Part shown: in pieces, positions 6,750 to 13,391 of the stretch
Numbering within the stretch: position 1 is the first letter of the stretch
Layout of the letters: the number at the start of each line of letters is the position of its first letter
NCBI GenBank assembly: GCA_900541185.1
Contig: UQIQ01000045.1
Span: 1-17,703, forward strand
From: an uncultured Collinsella sp.
GTDB lineage: Bacteria > Actinomycetota > Coriobacteriia > Coriobacteriales > Coriobacteriaceae
DNA: 17,703 nt
Reading direction: 5' to 3'
Made by a program: the position numbers and the translations under genes
Notes under the pieces: model-generated
Seen by the model: only the letters and a program-made list of their open reading frames with translations
Database searches by the model: none
What the model was told of the DNA's origin: nothing

Positions 6750-8321
6750 ATGGACGTCGCCGCATTCTTACTGGCTCTTGTGCCGATTATTTGGCTGGTC
6801 GTGATGCTGCTGTGCTTTAAATGGCCAGCTTGGAAGGCCGCTATCGGATCGTTTGTCCTTTCGTGCTTGCTTGCCTTCGCATGGTGGCACCTGCCGGCAG
6901 CGCAGATCGCGACCGCCTCGCTCGAAGGTTTTTTGATGGCTCTGTGGCCCATCGTCCTGGTGATCATCGCCGCGGTGTTCACGTATAACCTGTGCGTTCG
7001 TACGGGCGCCATGGACGTGATCGGCAGCATGATCACCTCCATCAGCAGCGACCGCCGTCTGCTGGCGCTGCTCGTGGCTTGGTGCTTCGGTGGCTTTATG
7101 GAGGGCATGGCCGGCTTCGGTACCGCTGTCGCCATTCCCGCCGGCATGCTCGCGGGCCTGGGCTTTGAGGCCGTGCCTGCCGTGCTCATCTGCCTGCTGG
7201 CCAACGGCGTGCCCACGCCCTACGGCTCCATCGGCATCCCCACGGTGTCCGTTGCCGACCTGGTGGGTTTGGATTCCCTTCACCTAGCGACCGTTCAGCT
7301 GGTGCAGCTCGCACCGTTCTTTGTGGTGATGCCGCTATTTATTGTGCTGGTTGCGGGCCGTGTTGCCGATGACCAGGGCAATGCCGCGAGTGTGGGCGAG
7401 CGTCTGCACGGTGTTGCCGGCGTGGCGTTGCTCTCCGGCGTGTCGTTTGTCGGCGCGGCTCTGGTCGTTGCCATGTTTGTGGGCCCCGAGCTGGCCGTGG
7501 TCGTAGGATCCATCGTTTCGCTCGCGCTGACAGCTGCGCTTGCCATGCGTGCCGAGAAGTCGGGGCATCTGGACGCACGCTTTCACATGAATATCGAGGC
7601 GGGGGAGAAGCTCACCGTTAAGTCGGCGCTTTCGGCCTGGTCGTGCTTCATCCTGATCTTTGTGTTGCTGCTGGGCACGTCTAACCTGGTACCCGCCGTG
7701 CATGCTGCGCTCGCGCCGTTTGCGAGCCACGTGCAGGTGTATTGCGGTGAGAATCCCGGTACGCTTACGTTTTCGTGGATCAACACGCCAGGCGTCTGGA
7801 TTTTCCTGGCGGCGTTTGTCGGCGGTGCCATTCAGGGCGCTTCGCCGCGCATGATGGGCGAGGTGCTGGTCGCGACTGTGAAGCAGATGACGCCGACGGT
7901 GATCACGATGCTTTCGGTACTGGGCTGCGCCAAGGTGATGGGCTATGCCGGCATGATTTCGTCGATCAGTGCGTTTTGCATTGCGGTCGCCGGCGGTCTC
8001 TACCCGATTCTGGCTCCGTGGATCGGCGCAGTCGGTGCGTTCGTGACCGGCTCGGGCACGTCCTCGGGCATGCTGTTTGGTCCCATTCAGAGCCAGGCCG
8101 CCACTGCGCTGGGTGTGAGCGACTACTGGATGGTCGCATTGAACGCCCTGGGCGTCGCCGCTGGTAAGATGATCTCGCCGCAGACCCTCGCCATTGGTCT
8201 TGCCGCCGTGCACGTGCGCGGTAAGGATGCCGAACTCCTGGGCGCGGTGCTGCCCTACGCTGCCGGCATGCTGGTCCTGATGAGCGCCATAGCCATGCTC
8301 GGCCAAAACCTGCCGCTGTAG
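6750..8321 (+). CDS. lldP: L-lactate permease (LctP/LldP family)
   Basis: This is a proton-coupled lactate (and glycolate-type) permease of the cytoplasmic membrane. It has about 12-14 hydrophobic segments and the strong family motif GGFMEGMAGFGTAVAIPAG at 114-132, followed by NGVPTPYGSIGIPT. The C-terminal half has the second family block (GAVGAFVTGSGTSSGMLFGP). A length of 523 aa fits the 500-560 aa family. The start is supported by AAGGAG at 6737-6742, 7 bases before the ATG. It has its own upstream gap, shared with the divergent flippase gene, and ends just before a GGGAC-type palindrome that may stop transcription. No lactate utilisation genes are adjacent, so uptake or export depending on growth conditions is open. 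Confidence 0.93.
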   Translation: MDVAAFLLALVPIIWLVVMLLCFKWPAWKAAIGSFVLSCLLAFAWWHLPAAQIATASLEGFLMALWPIVLVIIAAVFTYNLCVRTGAMDVIGSMITSISSDRRLLALLVAWCFGGFMEGMAGFGTAVAIPAGMLAGLGFEAVPAVLICLLANGVPTPYGSIGIPTVSVADLVGLDSLHLATVQLVQLAPFFVVMPLFIVLVAGRVADDQGNAASVGERLHGVAGVALLSGVSFVGAALVVAMFVGPELAVVVGSIVSLALTAALAMRAEKSGHLDARFHMNIEAGEKLTVKSALSAWSCFILIFVLLLGTSNLVPAVHAALAPFASHVQVYCGENPGTLTFSWINTPGVWIFLAAFVGGAIQGASPRMMGEVLVATVKQMTPTVITMLSVLGCAKVMGYAGMISSISAFCIAVAGGLYPILAPWIGAVGAFVTGSGTSSGMLFGPIQSQAATALGVSDYWMVALNALGVAAGKMISPQTLAIGLAAVHVRGKDAELLGAVLPYAAGMLVLMSAIAMLGQNLPL

Positions 8322-8322
8322 T

Positions 8323-8378
8323 CGGCACTTAGGGACGTTCCTTATGTGCCGGCACTTTGGGAACGTCCCTAAGTGCCG
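8323..8378. repeat. 19-bp perfect palindrome with GGGAC box
   Basis: CGGCACTTAGGGACGTTCC at 8323-8341 is perfectly complementary to 8360-8378, with an 18-nt loop. It begins one base after the lldP stop codon. The inner part of each arm is AGGGACGTTCC; the outer part is element-specific. It lacks a clear T-run, so terminator function is only possible. It belongs with the other GGGAC palindromes of this window. Confidence 0.85.
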
Positions 8379-8417
8379 GCATCCGGGGGCGCTCCTTGAA
8401 TGTTGCCTGTTCAAGAG

Positions 8418-8462
8418 TGTTCCCAATGACTAGGCGTTTAAAAACGTCCCCAATGACTAGGC
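8418..8462. repeat. Two half-copies of a GGGAC element, direct repeat
   Basis: CCCAATGACTAGGC occurs at 8422-8435 and again at 8449-8462. On the minus strand they read GCCTAGTCATTGGGAAC and GCCTAGTCATTGGGGACGT, that is a variable arm followed by the same GGGAC-type box seen in the full palindromes. Between them is a CGTTT-AA-AAACG hairpin. They look like same-orientation halves of palindromes rather than a folded element. Confidence 0.6.
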
Positions 8463-8599
8463 CGCTTGCCTGCGATTTTTGACCGTTGGGCGGGCTTGCC
8501 GCCCTTGCCGCAAAAACGTTTTTGCATATCGGGTACAACGGGCTTTACGTGAGTAAAGTGCGCGTCGCGTCCACGTGTCGCGTTTTTAAAGGAGGCTCC

Positions 8600-10270
8600 A
8601 TGCCTGGTGTTACCCCTGCAGAAGTTCTGTCCAACTTTGGTATTACGCTCGTTGAAGATCCCGCCGAGAATCAACCCCGTCTGCTGGTGGACCTGCCGGC
8701 GGCAGAGCTTGTCGAGCACGCTATTCGTCGCAAAGAGGGCCGTATGGCTTCTAATGGCGCGCTCGTGATCGAGACGGGGGAGCGCACTGGTCGTTCGCCC
8801 AACGATCGTTTTATCGTTGACACCCCCGATGTTCACGACAAGATCGCCTGGGGTGCGGTCAACCGCCCACTGTCCGTCGAGAGCTATGAGGCCATCAAGG
8901 CCGGCATCGTCGACTATCTCAACGAGCGTGATGTGTTCGTCACGCGCGGTATGGCCGGTGCCGACCGCAATCACACGCGTCGCCTGCTTGTCGCCTGCGA
9001 GCGTGCCAGCCAGGCGCTCTTTATTAAGCAGATGCTCGCCCGCCCGCTTGCCCGCGAAATCGCACGCACCGGCGAGCCGGACTTCTGCGTGCTCGCGGCG
9101 CCCGGTTATCAGTGCGATCCTGCCATCAAGGGCCTCAACTCCAGCGCCGCCGTGGTCATCAATTTCCAGGAGCGCGTGATTCTGGTCGCTGGTACCGGCT
9201 ACTCCGGCGAGATCAAAAAGTCCATCTTCAGCGTCATGAATTACCTGCTGCCCGTCGAGGACGACGTACTGCCCATGCATTGCTCGGCCAGCATGGATCC
9301 CGTCACGCACGAGACCGCGGTGTTCTTTGGCCTGTCCGGCACCGGCAAGACCACGCTTTCGGCCAATCCCACACGCCTGCTGATCGGCGATGACGAGCAC
9401 GGCTGGTCCGATATGGGCATCTTTAACGTCGAGGGCGGCTGCTATGCCAAGTGCGAGGGCTTGGATGCATTTCATGAGCCCGAGATCTTTAACGCCGTCC
9501 GCTTTGGCGCCATCTGTGAAAACGTGGTACTCGATGAGAATCGCAAGCCCAACTACGACGACGTCTCGATCACGCACAACACGCGCGTGGCCTATCCCGT
9601 CGAGCACATTCCCAACGCGTGGACCAAGGGCATGGGCACCACTCCGAGCGTCGTGCTGTTTTTGACCTGCGACGCCTTTGGCGTGCTGCCGCCCATCTCG
9701 CGCCTGACGGCCGACGCCGCCATGTATCACTTTGTGACGGGCTTTACGGCCAAGATCCCCGGCACCGAGGTCGGCGTCACCGAGCCCACGCCCACGTTCT
9801 CCTCGCTGTTTGGCGAGCCGTTTATGCCGCTCGACCCCATGGTCTACGCTAAGATGCTCGGCGAGCGCATCGCCGACGGCCGTACGCGCGTCTACCTGGT
9901 CAACACCGGCTGGATTGGCGGCGGCTACGGCGTGGGTCATCGCATCGAGCTTGCCTACACGCGCTCACTGGTCGCTCGCGCCCTCGATGGTACCATCGAG
10001 GACAGCGAGTTTGTGCACGACGACATCTTTAATGTCGACATTCCCACTACGTGCCACGGTGTGCCCGACGGCATCCTGGTGCCGCGCCAGTACTGGCAGA
10101 GCACTGCGCGCTACGACGAGGCCGCGCACAACCTGGCTGTGATGTTCGAGGAGAACTTCGAGAAGAAGTACTCGCACCTGCCCGAGTCCGTCAAAGCCGC
10201 CGGCCCGCACGCCCAGGTGCCCGTCGAGGCCCGCCATCGCGGCCGCGGCCTGCTGGGACTCCGCCACTAG
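8600..10270 (+). CDS. pckA: Phosphoenolpyruvate carboxykinase (ATP)
   Basis: PEPCK interconverts oxaloacetate + ATP and PEP + CO2 + ADP in the cytosol. In fermenting bacteria it often runs towards oxaloacetate, making ATP. Key residues are visible: Arg65 in RTGRSPNDR for substrate binding, GTGYSGEIKKSIF around Tyr201 and the Lys pair (206-207), the P-loop GLSGTGKT (244-251), the metal-binding LIGDDEHGWS (261-270), and NTRVAYPVEHIP further on. It has 556 aa against a usual 530-540. I chose the ATG at 8600 because AAAGGAGG sits at 8588-8595; the open frame reaches back to 8486 but without a ribosome site. It follows the lactate permease by 278 bp and is probably its own unit, ended by the hairpin at 10286-10326. 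Confidence 0.95.
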   Translation: MPGVTPAEVLSNFGITLVEDPAENQPRLLVDLPAAELVEHAIRRKEGRMASNGALVIETGERTGRSPNDRFIVDTPDVHDKIAWGAVNRPLSVESYEAIKAGIVDYLNERDVFVTRGMAGADRNHTRRLLVACERASQALFIKQMLARPLAREIARTGEPDFCVLAAPGYQCDPAIKGLNSSAAVVINFQERVILVAGTGYSGEIKKSIFSVMNYLLPVEDDVLPMHCSASMDPVTHETAVFFGLSGTGKTTLSANPTRLLIGDDEHGWSDMGIFNVEGGCYAKCEGLDAFHEPEIFNAVRFGAICENVVLDENRKPNYDDVSITHNTRVAYPVEHIPNAWTKGMGTTPSVVLFLTCDAFGVLPPISRLTADAAMYHFVTGFTAKIPGTEVGVTEPTPTFSSLFGEPFMPLDPMVYAKMLGERIADGRTRVYLVNTGWIGGGYGVGHRIELAYTRSLVARALDGTIEDSEFVHDDIFNVDIPTTCHGVPDGILVPRQYWQSTARYDEAAHNLAVMFEENFEKKYSHLPESVKAAGPHAQVPVEARHRGRGLLGLRH

Positions 10271-10285
10271 CGTCGCCTCAGACCC

Positions 10286-10326
10286 AAAACCACCACAAAG
10301 GGGACAGGCACCTTTGTGGTGGTTTT
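10286..10326. terminator. Bidirectional terminator-like palindrome, copy A of CACCACAAAGG family
   Basis: A 16-bp perfect stem (10286-10301 with 10311-10326) closes a 9-nt loop, GGACAGGCA. The + strand arm ends GGTGGTTTT and the opposite strand likewise ends in a T-run, so it can stop transcription either way. It begins 15 bp after the pckA stop. It is one of three copies with the same stem; its loop is inverted relative to the copies at 11244 and 13286. Confidence 0.85.
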
Positions 10327-10353
10327 GCTTGGGCGGATGACTCAGGTTACAAT
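10325..10353 (+). promoter_or_regulatory. Candidate sigma-70 promoter for the B3/B4 gene
   Basis: TTGCTT at 10325-10330 and TACAAT at 10348-10353 are separated by exactly 17 bp. The -35 box overlaps the end of the palindrome, so the repeat also supplies promoter sequence. Transcription would start near 10360, leaving a leader of about 135 nt. Confidence 0.6.
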
Positions 10354-10364
10354 ACGCCTGACAT

Positions 10365-10480
10365 ATCGCCCCCTTCTCCGGATGGGGGCAGCGTAAGCGC
10401 TCTTGTGGCGGCACCGTAGGACTTTGAAGGTGGCCGCTGTGAGGGCGCTTTTTGCTTAGACGCCCCCGCTCGGGCGCACG
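10365..10480 (+). promoter_or_regulatory. Structured leader, possible attenuator
   Basis: The leader contains several stems in a row: GCCCCC/GGGGGC around 10368-10389, AGCG/CGCT around 10390-10401, and GCGGCACC with GGTGGCCGC (one bulge) around 10406-10438. Then come two mutually exclusive pairings around 10443-10476: GGGCG with the first CGCCC, or that CGCCC with the later GGGCG. The alternatives end 10 bases before the ribosome site. I compared it with common riboswitch cores from memory and could not match one; T-box landmarks are missing. Confidence 0.35.
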
Positions 10481-10497
10481 CTATGAAGGGAGAGCAT

Positions 10498-11217
10498 ATG
10501 AAGAGCTTTATTGCCGAGGATTCATTTTGGGAGCTGTTTCCACAGGCGGCGATCGGCGTCGTGGTCGTAAAGGGCATGAAGCCCGCGGCGCAGATTCCCC
10601 AGGAGGACGTGGATGCGATCGCCGCGCTGCTTGACCGCGCCAACATCGATGCGGAGCGCCACCTGACAAGCGATACCATCAGCGAAAACGCGCCGGTCAA
10701 GGCATGGCGCGAGGCGTATCGCCTGTTCAAGACCAAGAAGGGCGCGCGTTGCTCAGTTGAGAACCTGCTCAAGCGCGTGCTCAAAGGCAAGCCGGTCGGC
10801 CACATTACGCCGGCGGTGGATATTTACAACACGGTGTCGCTGACCTACGCGCTGCCCGTGGGAGGCGAGGATCTGCATGCGATCGAGGGGGACCTTCGCC
10901 TGAAGGTGACCGACGGTGGCGATGCGTTCTTGCCGCTTGGCGAGGAAGCAGATGACCCGACGCTGCCCGGCGAGCTCGCCTACATCGATGATGCGGGTGC
11001 CGTGTGCCGCTGCTGGAATTGGCGCGACGGCGTTCGAACGGCCCTGTCCGACGATTCGGCCGATGCGTTCCTGGCGATTGAGTGCGTGGAGCCCGAGCGG
11101 ATGGGGGATTGCCAGGCTGCCGTTGATCGTCTCGCCGAGTTGCTCGAGCGTTATCTGGGCGCTACGGTTGTCGTTAAGACGCTTGTGACCCGCGACAATC
11201 CCTGTGTGGAGCTGTAG
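10498..11217 (+). CDS. B3/B4 domain protein (PheRS beta editing-like)
   Basis: This is a free-standing B3/B4 domain of the kind found in the beta subunit of phenylalanyl-tRNA synthetase, where it removes misattached Tyr. Stand-alone forms are thought to act on mischarged tRNA, but most are uncharacterised. The domain core is clear: VDIYNTVSLTYALPVGGEDLHAIEGDLRL in sequence (about residues 110-140), then GELAYIDDAGAVCRCWNWRDGVRT. Length is 239 aa, typical for the stand-alone family. The ATG at 10498 is preferred over the one at 10483 because AAGGGAG (10486-10492) is correctly spaced only for the later start. It is flanked on both sides by inverted copies of the same palindrome (10286 and 11244) and has its own promoter and leader. 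The substrate tRNA cannot be read from the sequence. Confidence 0.88.
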   Translation: MKSFIAEDSFWELFPQAAIGVVVVKGMKPAAQIPQEDVDAIAALLDRANIDAERHLTSDTISENAPVKAWREAYRLFKTKKGARCSVENLLKRVLKGKPVGHITPAVDIYNTVSLTYALPVGGEDLHAIEGDLRLKVTDGGDAFLPLGEEADDPTLPGELAYIDDAGAVCRCWNWRDGVRTALSDDSADAFLAIECVEPERMGDCQAAVDRLAELLERYLGATVVVKTLVTRDNPCVEL

Positions 11218-11243
11218 CGGCGCCTAGAACCTATTGATGCCCC

Positions 11244-11284
11244 AAACCACCACAAAGGTGCCTGTCCCCTTTGTGGTGGTTTTT
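11244..11284 (+). terminator. Intrinsic terminator, copy B of CACCACAAAGG family
   Basis: A 15-bp perfect stem (11244-11258 with 11268-11282) with loop TGCCTGTCC, the exact reverse complement of the copy A loop, is followed by a run of five T (11280-11284). It lies 27 bp after the B3/B4 stop and should terminate that transcript; the A-run on the left gives weak activity in the other direction. Confidence 0.85.
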
Positions 11285-11330
11285 ATGTTGATGGGTTAAC
11301 AAATGGGGTATTTGGGTACGGGGGTTCGGA

Positions 11331-11364
11331 CATGCGGCTAAGATGTTTACCCGTTAGCATCATG
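11331..11364. promoter_or_regulatory. Operator-like dyad upstream of marR
   Basis: CATG-CG-GCTAA at 11331-11341 and TTAGC-AT-CATG at 11354-11364 form an inverted repeat with 9 of 11 matches around a 12-bp centre. It ends 23 bp before the marR ATG, and the -10-like TAAGAT (11339-11344) lies inside it. MarR proteins bind such dyads and often repress their own gene, so autoregulation is likely but unproven. Confidence 0.45.
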
Positions 11365-11387
11365 CAAGCGAAAGGCGGTCGTCTCCC

Positions 11388-11837
11388 ATGCAGCAGAACG
11401 ACGAGACACGTTTTGAGGATTTTGTCGGACTGATTAGCGGGCTCTACAAGGAGATTCAGCGTATCAAGACGTCCGAGGGCGCAAGGCTGGGCCTCAAGGG
11501 CTCTGACGTCATGTGCCTGTACTACCTGGAGCGCAGCAAGGATGGTATGACCGGCGCCGACCTGGCTCGCGTGGCCGGCGTGACGCGCGCTGCCGTTTCG
11601 CGCACGCTGTCGCACCTGGAGGAGGGCGGCTTTGTTGAGGTTGATGACTCGGGCGATGCTGCCGTTAAGTACCGCGCTCCGGTTCGCCTGACCACGCTGG
11701 GTGGCGAGAGCATGAACGAGGCCGACCGCATCATCCACGACGTGCTCGACACCACCGGTAAGGCCATGGGCGTGGAGCAGCGCGAGCAGATGTATGCGTC
11801 GCTGCGTACGATTCTCAACACCCTGCGCGAGATCTAA
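11388..11837 (+). CDS. MarR family transcriptional regulator
   Basis: This is a small winged-helix DNA-binding protein expected to act as a dimer. The winged helix is at about residues 40-105: GSDVMCLYYLERSKDG, then the helix-turn-helix MTGADLARVAGVTRAAVSRTL, then SHLEEGGFVEVDDSG and a wing into RLTTLGGES. The flanking helices (DFVGLISGLYKEIQRIK and the final NTLREI region) would make the dimer interface. Length is 149 aa, normal for MarR. The ribosome site is weak (GAAAGG at 11371-11376, 11 bases from the ATG). A dyad symmetric element sits right upstream. The gene after it encodes a DegV-type fatty-acid-binding protein, so FabT-like control of fatty acid genes is a possibility, not a conclusion. 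Confidence 0.9.
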   Translation: MQQNDETRFEDFVGLISGLYKEIQRIKTSEGARLGLKGSDVMCLYYLERSKDGMTGADLARVAGVTRAAVSRTLSHLEEGGFVEVDDSGDAAVKYRAPVRLTTLGGESMNEADRIIHDVLDTTGKAMGVEQREQMYASLRTILNTLREI

Positions 11838-11956
11838 GGCCGCCCAGGCATTTACTTTCCATTAACAACTGCATAGTCCCGTTTGAGCGCGTATACCGTG
11901 CCGGGGCATTGCTGTCAAAATTCCCCGCGCGTGACCTGCGCAAGAAAGGATTCGCT

Positions 11957-12811
11957 ATGTCCATTCGTATTATTACCGATTCCGCAAGCGATATGTCGCC
12001 GGCTGAGCACCCCGCTCTGCGTGTTCTGCCGCTGTCCGTCACCTTTGGCACCGATGTGTACATGGATGGCGTCGACATCGATCACCAGCGCTTTTACGAG
12101 ATGCTCGTGGAGCGCGATGAGCTGCCCAAGACCGGCCAGGTCAACCCGTACGCGTTTTCGCAGGCTATTGCCGAGGCGCGTGAGGCCGGCGATGAGGCTG
12201 TGATTATTACCGTGGGTGCTAAGCTTTCGGGCACCAATCAGAGTGCCCGTACCGCACTTGCCGAGGCACCGGGCGGCGATGTGTACGTGGTTGATAGCAA
12301 CAACGTCACCCTGGGTGAACGCATCCTGGTTGAGTATGCGCTGCGCTTGGTGGACGAGGGCCGTAGCGCGGCCCAGATCGCGGCGGCGGTCGAGGCCGTG
12401 CGCGACCGCGTGGTGGTTATCGGCCTGCTCGAGACGCTGGAGTACCTGGTGCGCGGCGGTCGCCTGTCTGCTGCTGCCGGCGCCGTGGGTACGCTGCTCA
12501 ACGTAAAGCCCGTGGTTGCTGTCGAGGACGGTCTGATCGTGCAGCTGGGCAAGGCGCGCGGTTCCAAGAACGGCCGCAACCTGCTGAACCAAAAGGTCGA
12601 AAAGGCAGGCGGCATCGACTTTTCCATGCCGCTTGCGCTCGGCTATACGGGTCTTTCGGATGCGGTGCTCAAGAAGTATATCGAGGACAGCGCGGCACTG
12701 TGGGCTGGCCACACCGAGGGCGAGCTGCCCGTCCACACCATCGGTGCCACCATCGGCACCCACGTAGGTCCCGGCGCCGTAGCCGTAGCCTTTTTCCAGC
12801 CCGCCAACTAA
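11957..12811 (+). CDS. DegV family fatty-acid-binding protein (FakB-like)
   Basis: DegV proteins bind a single fatty acid; the FakB members present it to the kinase FakA for phosphorylation and entry into phospholipid synthesis. Family marks are TDSASD (7-12), KTGQVN (58-63), SGTNQSA (91-97), ETLEYLVRGGRLS and, near the C-terminus, IGTHVGPGAVAVAF. Length is 284 aa, normal for the family. I chose the ATG at 11957 because AAGAAAGGA (11942-11950) lies 6 bases upstream; an earlier in-frame start at 11909 has no ribosome site. No fakA is present in the window. It follows marR by 119 bp with no terminator seen between, so partial co-transcription is possible. Confidence 0.93.
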   Translation: MSIRIITDSASDMSPAEHPALRVLPLSVTFGTDVYMDGVDIDHQRFYEMLVERDELPKTGQVNPYAFSQAIAEAREAGDEAVIITVGAKLSGTNQSARTALAEAPGGDVYVVDSNNVTLGERILVEYALRLVDEGRSAAQIAAAVEAVRDRVVVIGLLETLEYLVRGGRLSAAAGAVGTLLNVKPVVAVEDGLIVQLGKARGSKNGRNLLNQKVEKAGGIDFSMPLALGYTGLSDAVLKKYIEDSAALWAGHTEGELPVHTIGATIGTHVGPGAVAVAFFQPAN

Positions 12812-12824
12812 CCGACCTGCCAAC

Positions 12825-12914
12825 AAATGATCCCTTGCGGACGGAGGAAAACGGATCATCGACCGCACGGAGGCCGCGAATGATCCGTTTTCCTCCGTCC
12901 CCAAGGGATCATTT
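12825..12914. repeat. 35-bp near-perfect inverted repeat with GGGGAC box
   Basis: Arms at 12825-12859 and 12880-12914 match in 34 of 35 positions around a 20-nt loop. The single mismatch (left C12838, right C12901) lies in the box: the right arm read on the minus strand is AAGGGGACGGAGG, while the left arm has GCGGAC. It lies between degV and the alkyltransferase gene, ending 20 bp before the latter's ribosome site. As RNA it would be an extremely stable hairpin. No T-run follows directly (CTTTAT). Confidence 0.9.
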
Positions 12915-12948
12915 CTTTATGCTGTTAATGCGGAGAGGGGAGCGAGCG

Positions 12949-13269
12949 ATGGCGTCTGAGGGCTTTTTTGAGCGGGTGTACGAGGTGGTCGAGCAGATCC
13001 CCGAGGGGATGGTCGCCACGTATGGTCAGGTGGCGCTGCTTGCCGGTCGTCCGCGAAGTGCGCGTTACGTGGGGTATGCCCTGCATAGCAATCCGCGCCC
13101 CGGTCAGATTCCCTGCCATCGTGTGGTGTTTGCCGACGGGCACATATGCGAGGGTTTTGCTTTTGGCGGTCCCGATGCTCAACGTGAGCTTTTGCTAGGG
13201 GAGGGTGTGGCGTTTAAGGACGACATGCACGTCGACTTGGCCGCCTGTCGCTGGCCAGCAGGGCTCTAG
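12949..13269 (+). CDS. Minimal O6-alkylguanine-DNA alkyltransferase (Ogt/ATL-like)
   Basis: This protein consists of only the DNA-binding/active-site domain of methylated-DNA-protein cysteine methyltransferases (106 aa against about 165 for full Ogt). It has EGMVATYGQVALLAG, the recognition helix with RSARYVGYAL (Arg39 region), and IPCHRVV (54-60) with the acceptor Cys at 56. Single-domain relatives often are alkyltransferase-like proteins with Trp in place of Cys (PWHR); here the Cys is kept, so suicide methyl transfer is chemically possible. The start at 12949 is supported by AGGGGAG at 12935-12941. The open frame runs upstream through the palindrome, but that part is not coding. It is flanked by GGGAC palindromes on both sides. 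Confidence 0.88.
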   Translation: MASEGFFERVYEVVEQIPEGMVATYGQVALLAGRPRSARYVGYALHSNPRPGQIPCHRVVFADGHICEGFAFGGPDAQRELLLGEGVAFKDDMHVDLAACRWPAGL

Positions 13270-13285
13270 CGGCTCTGCCGTGGCC

Positions 13286-13322
13286 AAAACCACCACAAAG
13301 GTGCCTGTCCCCTTTGTGGTGG
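13286..13322. repeat. Copy C of CACCACAAAGG palindrome
   Basis: The left arm 13286-13301 and loop TGCCTGTCC are identical to copy B, but the right arm stops matching after 12 bp (GGTGG then AACG). The T-run needed for termination on the + strand is therefore missing; the left A-run would still serve the minus strand. It begins 17 bp after the alkyltransferase stop codon. Confidence 0.85.
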
Positions 13323-13352
13323 AACGCTGGCGCTGCGACGTTTCCCCAGATA

Positions 13353-13391
13353 AAACCTGCCAAAACAAACCTGTCCCTTTTTGGTAGGTTT
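13353..13391. repeat. GGGAC-box palindrome with a different stem (D)
   Basis: AAACCTGCCAAAA at 13353-13365 pairs with 13379-13391 (13 bp including one G-U). The stem has no similarity to copies A-C, yet the loop carries CCTGTCCC, the reverse complement of the same GGGACAGG box. It lies 30 bp from copy C. T-rich and A-rich inner edges could aid termination, but no T-run follows. Confidence 0.75.

Noticed and set aside
8438..9940. A 500-aa open frame on the minus strand
   Set aside because: It is entirely antisense to pckA, whose catalytic motifs are intact, and it has His/Asp/Ala-rich shadow composition.
10483..10497. Earlier ATG for the B3/B4 gene
   Set aside because: The only ribosome site (10486-10492) lies after this ATG and fits the start at 10498.
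10286..13322. Repeated CACCACAAAG units as a CRISPR array
   Set aside because: The copies are palindromic, sit 1-2 kb apart in gene gaps, differ in orientation and have no regular spacers.
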